This document shows, piece by piece, positions 34,061 to 36,595 of a DNA stretch of 36,595 bases; within the stretch, counting starts at the first letter, position 1; every line of letters starts with the position of its first letter. Location: contig NZ_CAMCVG010000015.1 of assembly GCF_945881795.1 (NCBI RefSeq), forward strand, positions 1-36,595, written 5' to 3'. The DNA comes from Rhodoferax sp. OV413. GTDB taxonomy: Bacteria > Pseudomonadota > Gammaproteobacteria > Burkholderiales > Burkholderiaceae_C. The translations under genes were made by a program, and so were the position numbers. Under the pieces are notes generated by a model, which saw only the letters and a list, made by a program, of their open reading frames with translations, was not told the DNA's origin and made no database searches.

Positions 34061-34099
34061 GCTATCAAAACAAGAGCTGGCTGCGCAATTAGCGCGGGC
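34061..34099 (+). repeat. Dispersed intergenic repeat, copy B
   Basis: Starting four bases after the pgk stop codon: GCTAT, nine bases, AGCT, four bases, GCGCA, eight bases, GGGC. This is the same ordered pattern as at 15175-15217. It ends eight bases before the terminator hairpin. The first ten bases, GCTATCAAAA, also occur inside the oxidoreductase gene at 19477. Confidence 0.6.
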
Positions 34100-34106
34100 G
34101 ATTGAG

Positions 34107-34139
34107 GCACTTCCGGCCTGAAACCGGAGGTGCTTTTTT
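34107..34139 (+). terminator. Rho-independent terminator of pgk
   Basis: GCACTTCCGG (34107-34116) pairs with CCGGAGGTGC (34124-34133) through ten pairs including one G-U, with a seven-base loop, and is followed by six Ts (34134-34139). This is a classical intrinsic terminator. Confidence 0.9.
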
Positions 34140-34187
34140 ATGCCCGGGGGTGGTTTGGGATTGGTTTGAGGGGCTGAGAACTTGTGC

Positions 34188-34214
34188 CCTGTATGTAACA
34201 AAGATACATGCAGG
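34188..34214. promoter_or_regulatory. Long inverted repeat upstream of pyk (candidate operator or leader hairpin)
   Basis: CCTGTATGT (34188-34196) and ACATGCAGG (34206-34214) are inverted copies, eight of nine positions identical, around a nine-base spacer. In RNA all nine positions could pair, one as G-U. It ends 37 bases before the pyk start. It could be an operator for a sugar-responsive regulator or a leader stem-loop; the sequence does not resemble the HexR site I remember. Confidence 0.5.
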
Positions 34215-34251
34215 CGTGCCAGAATCAGTAACAACCACAAGGAGACACCCC

Positions 34252-35685
34252 ATGCCGCGTCGCGCCACCAAAATCGTTGCCACTCTCGGCCCCGCCTCGA
34301 GTGAGCCGGTCATTCTGGAGCAGATGATCCGCGCCGGCGTGAACGTTGTGCGCCTCAATTTCAGCCACGGCAAGGCGCAGGACCACATCGATCGCGCCCG
34401 CATGGTGCGCGAAGCCGCCCAGCGCGCCGGCCGCGAAGTGGCCATCATGGCCGACTTGCAGGGCCCCAAAATCCGGGTGGGCAAGTTTGCCGAGGGCAAG
34501 GTTTTCCTTGAGCCCGGCCAGAAATTTGTGCTGGACGCCAGCCGCACCGAGCTGGGCGACATCCACGCCGTTGGCCTGGACTACAAGTCGCTGCCCCAGG
34601 AAGTCAAGGCCGGAGATGTGCTGCTGCTCAATGACGGCCTGATCGTGATCACCGTGGACGCAGTGACCGGCCAGCAGGTGCATACCACCGTCAAACTCGG
34701 CGGCGAGCTCTCCAACAACAAGGGTATCAACAAGCAAGGTGGCGGCCTGACTGCGCCGGCGCTGACCGGCAAGGACATGGAAGACATCCGCACCGCCATG
34801 AGTTTTCAGGCGGACTATGTGGCGGTGAGCTTCCCCAAGAGCGCCACTGACATGGAAATGGCGCGCCAGCTGTGCAACGTGGCGGCCGCTGAATACAACC
34901 ACAAGCCGGGCCTGATTGCCAAGATCGAGCGCGCCGAGGCCATCCCCAAGCTCGAAGAAATCCTGCGCGCCTCCGACGGCATCATGGTGGCCCGCGGTGA
35001 CTTGGCGGTCGAGGTGGGCAACGCGGCCGTGCCGGCCCTGCAAAAGCACATGATCAAGCTGGCCCGCGAATTCGACAAGGTGGTGATTACCGCCACCCAG
35101 ATGATGGAGTCCATGATCACCAATCCGGTGCCCACCCGAGCCGAGGTGAGCGACGTGGCCAACGCTGTGCTCGACGGCACCGACGCGGTCATGCTGTCCG
35201 CGGAGACCGCCGCCGGCAAATACCCGCTGGAGACGGTGACCGAGATGGCCAAGATCTGTCTGGCCGCCGAGGGCAGCGAAATGGTCAAGCTCGATGCCGA
35301 CTTCACCGGCAAGACCTTCACCCGCATCGACCAGTCCATCGCCATGGGCGCGCTCTTCACCGCCTACCACCTGGGCGCCAAGGCCATCGTCGCCCTGACC
35401 GACAGCGGCAGCACCGCGCTGTGGATGAGCCGCCACCTGATCCATGTGCCCATTTACGCGCTCACGCCCAGAGTCAGCACCCAGCGCAAGATGACGCTGT
35501 ACCGCAATGTGCGCCCCCTGTTGATGGGCACCAGCGCCGACCGCGATACCGCGCTAATGGACGCAGAACAGCACCTCAAGAAGCGCGGCATTGTGCAGCC
35601 CGGCGATGTGTACGCCATCACCTGCGGCGAGCCTATGGGCGCTCCCGGCGGCACCAACATGCTCAAGATCTGCGCGGTGAGCTAG
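34252..35685 (+). CDS. pyk: Pyruvate kinase
   Basis: A 477-residue glycolytic enzyme converting phosphoenolpyruvate and ADP to pyruvate and ATP. It begins MPRRATKIVATLGPASSEP and has MADLQGPKIRVGKF, VAVSFPKSATDMEMARQL, LIAKIERAEAIPKLEEIL with the catalytic lysine region, GIMVARGDLAVEVG and VITATQMMESMITNPVPTRA, followed by the C-terminal allosteric domain. The style is closer to the PykA type. The frame is open 50 codons upstream through the pgk terminator, but AAGGAG eight bases before the ATG at 34252 and the family N-terminus fix the start. It is followed by fba, a conserved order in Burkholderiales. Confidence 0.97.
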   Translation: MPRRATKIVATLGPASSEPVILEQMIRAGVNVVRLNFSHGKAQDHIDRARMVREAAQRAGREVAIMADLQGPKIRVGKFAEGKVFLEPGQKFVLDASRTELGDIHAVGLDYKSLPQEVKAGDVLLLNDGLIVITVDAVTGQQVHTTVKLGGELSNNKGINKQGGGLTAPALTGKDMEDIRTAMSFQADYVAVSFPKSATDMEMARQLCNVAAAEYNHKPGLIAKIERAEAIPKLEEILRASDGIMVARGDLAVEVGNAAVPALQKHMIKLAREFDKVVITATQMMESMITNPVPTRAEVSDVANAVLDGTDAVMLSAETAAGKYPLETVTEMAKICLAAEGSEMVKLDADFTGKTFTRIDQSIAMGALFTAYHLGAKAIVALTDSGSTALWMSRHLIHVPIYALTPRVSTQRKMTLYRNVRPLLMGTSADRDTALMDAEQHLKKRGIVQPGDVYAITCGEPMGAPGGTNMLKICAVS

Positions 35686-35692
35686 AGGCCGC

Positions 35693-35712
35693 CCGAGAGG
35701 GTAAACCCTCGG
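35693..35712 (+). terminator. Weak hairpin after pyk
   Basis: Around GAGGG and CCCTC (loop TAAA), extendable by outer CC/GG pairs, seven bases after the pyk stop. No clear T-run follows, so termination would be partial at best. Confidence 0.35.
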
Positions 35713-35737
35713 AAGGTAGAATCCATTTTCGGTAAAA

Positions 35738-35781
35738 GTTACCACGCGGTTACCAAGTAGTCACCAAGCAGTCACCCGCTC
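35738..35781 (+). repeat. Four 11-bp tandem repeats upstream of fba
   Basis: Units GTTACCACGCG, GTTACCAAGTA, GTCACCAAGCA and GTCACCCGCTC lie end to end, sharing GT[T/C]ACC at exact 11-base steps, about one helical turn. The array ends 38 bases before the fba ATG. A TAGAAT hexamer at 35717-35722 could be the -10 of a promoter just before it, which would place the array in the transcribed leader or at the promoter. The spacing suggests a protein binding on one face of the helix. Confidence 0.65.
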
Positions 35782-35819
35782 GGGCCGCCCGCGAATTCTT
35801 AACTTCTGGGGATAGAAAA

Positions 35820-36595
35820 ATGGCACTCGTTTCCATGCGTGAGCTTCTCGACCACGCGGCAGAACACAGCTACGCAATTCCTGCGTTCAACGTCAACAAC
35901 CTCGAGCAGGTGCAGGCCATCATGGAGGCCGCCAAGGAAGCCGGCGCCCCGGTGATCATGCAGGCCAGCGCCGGCGCCCGCAAATACGCCGGTGAACACT
36001 TCCTCAAGCACCTGATTCAGGCGGCCGTTGAGGCCTACCCCGAGATTCCGGTGGTCATGCACCAGGACCACGGTCAGAACCCCGGCGTCTGCCAGGGCGC
36101 AATCGATCTGGGCTTCAGCTCGGTGATGATGGACGGCTCGCTGGAGGCCGACGGAAAAACCATTGCCAGCTACGAGTACAACGTCGCGGTGACCCGCCAG
36201 GTGGTTGATCTGGCCCACAAGCTGGGTGTGACCGTGGAGGGCGAGCTGGGCTGCCTGGGTTCCCTGGAGACCATGAAGGGCGACAAGGAAGACGGCCACG
36301 GCACCGACGCCACCATGACCCGCGAGCAACTGCTGACCGACCCCGAGCAGGCTGCCGACTTTGTGAAGCGCACCCAGCTCGACGCGCTGGCCATTGCCAT
36401 CGGCACCAGCCACGGCGCCTATAAGTTCACCCGCGAGCCCACCGGCGACATTCTGGCCATCGAGCGCATCCAGGAAATCCATCGCCGCATCCCTAACACC
36501 CACCTGGTAATGCACGGCTCCAGCGCGGTGCCGCAGGAATTGCTGGCCGCCATCAACCAGTACGGCGGCAAAATGGCCCAGACCTGGGGCGTGCC
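35820..36595 (+). CDS. fba: Class II fructose-bisphosphate aldolase (3' end cut by window)
   Basis: The first 258 residues of a zinc-dependent aldolase that interconverts fructose 1,6-bisphosphate with dihydroxyacetone phosphate and glyceraldehyde 3-phosphate. It starts [19 protein letters not shown] and has IPAFNVNN (20-27), [13 protein letters not shown] with D83 and zinc ligand H84, [16 protein letters not shown], and [15 protein letters not shown], the pattern of the Calvin-cycle subtype of class IIB enzymes found in Burkholderiales. About 95 residues should lie beyond the window. A GGGGAT site lies before the ATG. Whether the organism fixes CO2 cannot be told from this gene alone. Confidence 0.96.
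   Translation, partial: MALVSMRELLDHAAEHSYAIPAFNVNNLEQVQAIMEAAKEAGAPVIMQASAGARKYAGEHFLKHLIQAAVEAYPEIPVVMHQDHGQNPGVCQGAIDLGFSSVMMDGSLEADGKTIASYEYNVAVTRQVVDLAHKLGVTVEGELGCLGSLETMKGDKEDGHGTDATMTREQLLTDPEQAADFVKRTQLDALAIAIGTSHGAYKFTREPTGDILAIERIQEIHRRIPNTHLVMHGSSAVPQELLAAINQYGGKMAQTWGV

Noticed and set aside
34225..35445. A 406-codon minus-strand frame opposite pyk
   Set aside because: Antisense to pyruvate kinase with histidine- and glycine-rich shadow composition.

Overview
This window is a GC-rich, gene-dense piece of bacterial chromosome. The gene content and order point to a betaproteobacterium of the order Burkholderiales, most likely Comamonadaceae: dprA next to smg, a LysM protein, def-fmt, then pgk, pyk and a Calvin-subtype class II fba in series, a fused indolepyruvate oxidoreductase, and a YhdP/GlnE pair. 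This taxonomic call is from memory of family organisation, not from a search. No tRNA, rRNA, CRISPR array, phage gene or insertion sequence was seen, and no gap between genes exceeds 200 bases.

Layout. Positions 1-4579 (minus strand) hold a five-gene operon for unusual fatty-acid modification: FAD amine-oxidase-like protein, DUF1365 protein, cyclopropane-synthase-like methyltransferase, chalcone-isomerase-like secreted protein, and an MFS transporter cut by the window edge. A ferritin-like diiron protein (4728-5576, plus) is divergent from it across an AT-rich promoter region. Next come a degenerate HD-GYP protein (minus), rfaE2/hldC (plus), glnE (minus) and the very large yhdP (plus). Then follow a nitrilase-family amidase, a 43-residue membrane micro-protein (minus) whose start codon interlocks with that of mltA (plus), cheV, and the fused indolepyruvate:ferredoxin oxidoreductase.

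Positions 21432-26892 carry yajC-secD-secF, the Sec accessory complex, followed by a DUF1631 gene. A minus-strand block of smg, dprA and a LysM protein (26921-29936) diverges from def-fmt-azlC-azlD (30078-32763), whose members touch or overlap. The right end holds glycolytic genes pgk, pyk and fba (fba is cut by the window end), separated by terminators, inverted repeats and a tandem-repeat array.

Most of the window is ordinary housekeeping DNA. The parts worth a second look are: the lipid-modification operon with a methyltransferase that appears to lack the carbonate-binding residues of true cyclopropane synthases; the micro-protein/mltA interlocked starts; a dispersed repeat seen just after two stop codons; an 11-bp-phased four-copy array in front of fba; and a long inverted repeat in front of pyk.
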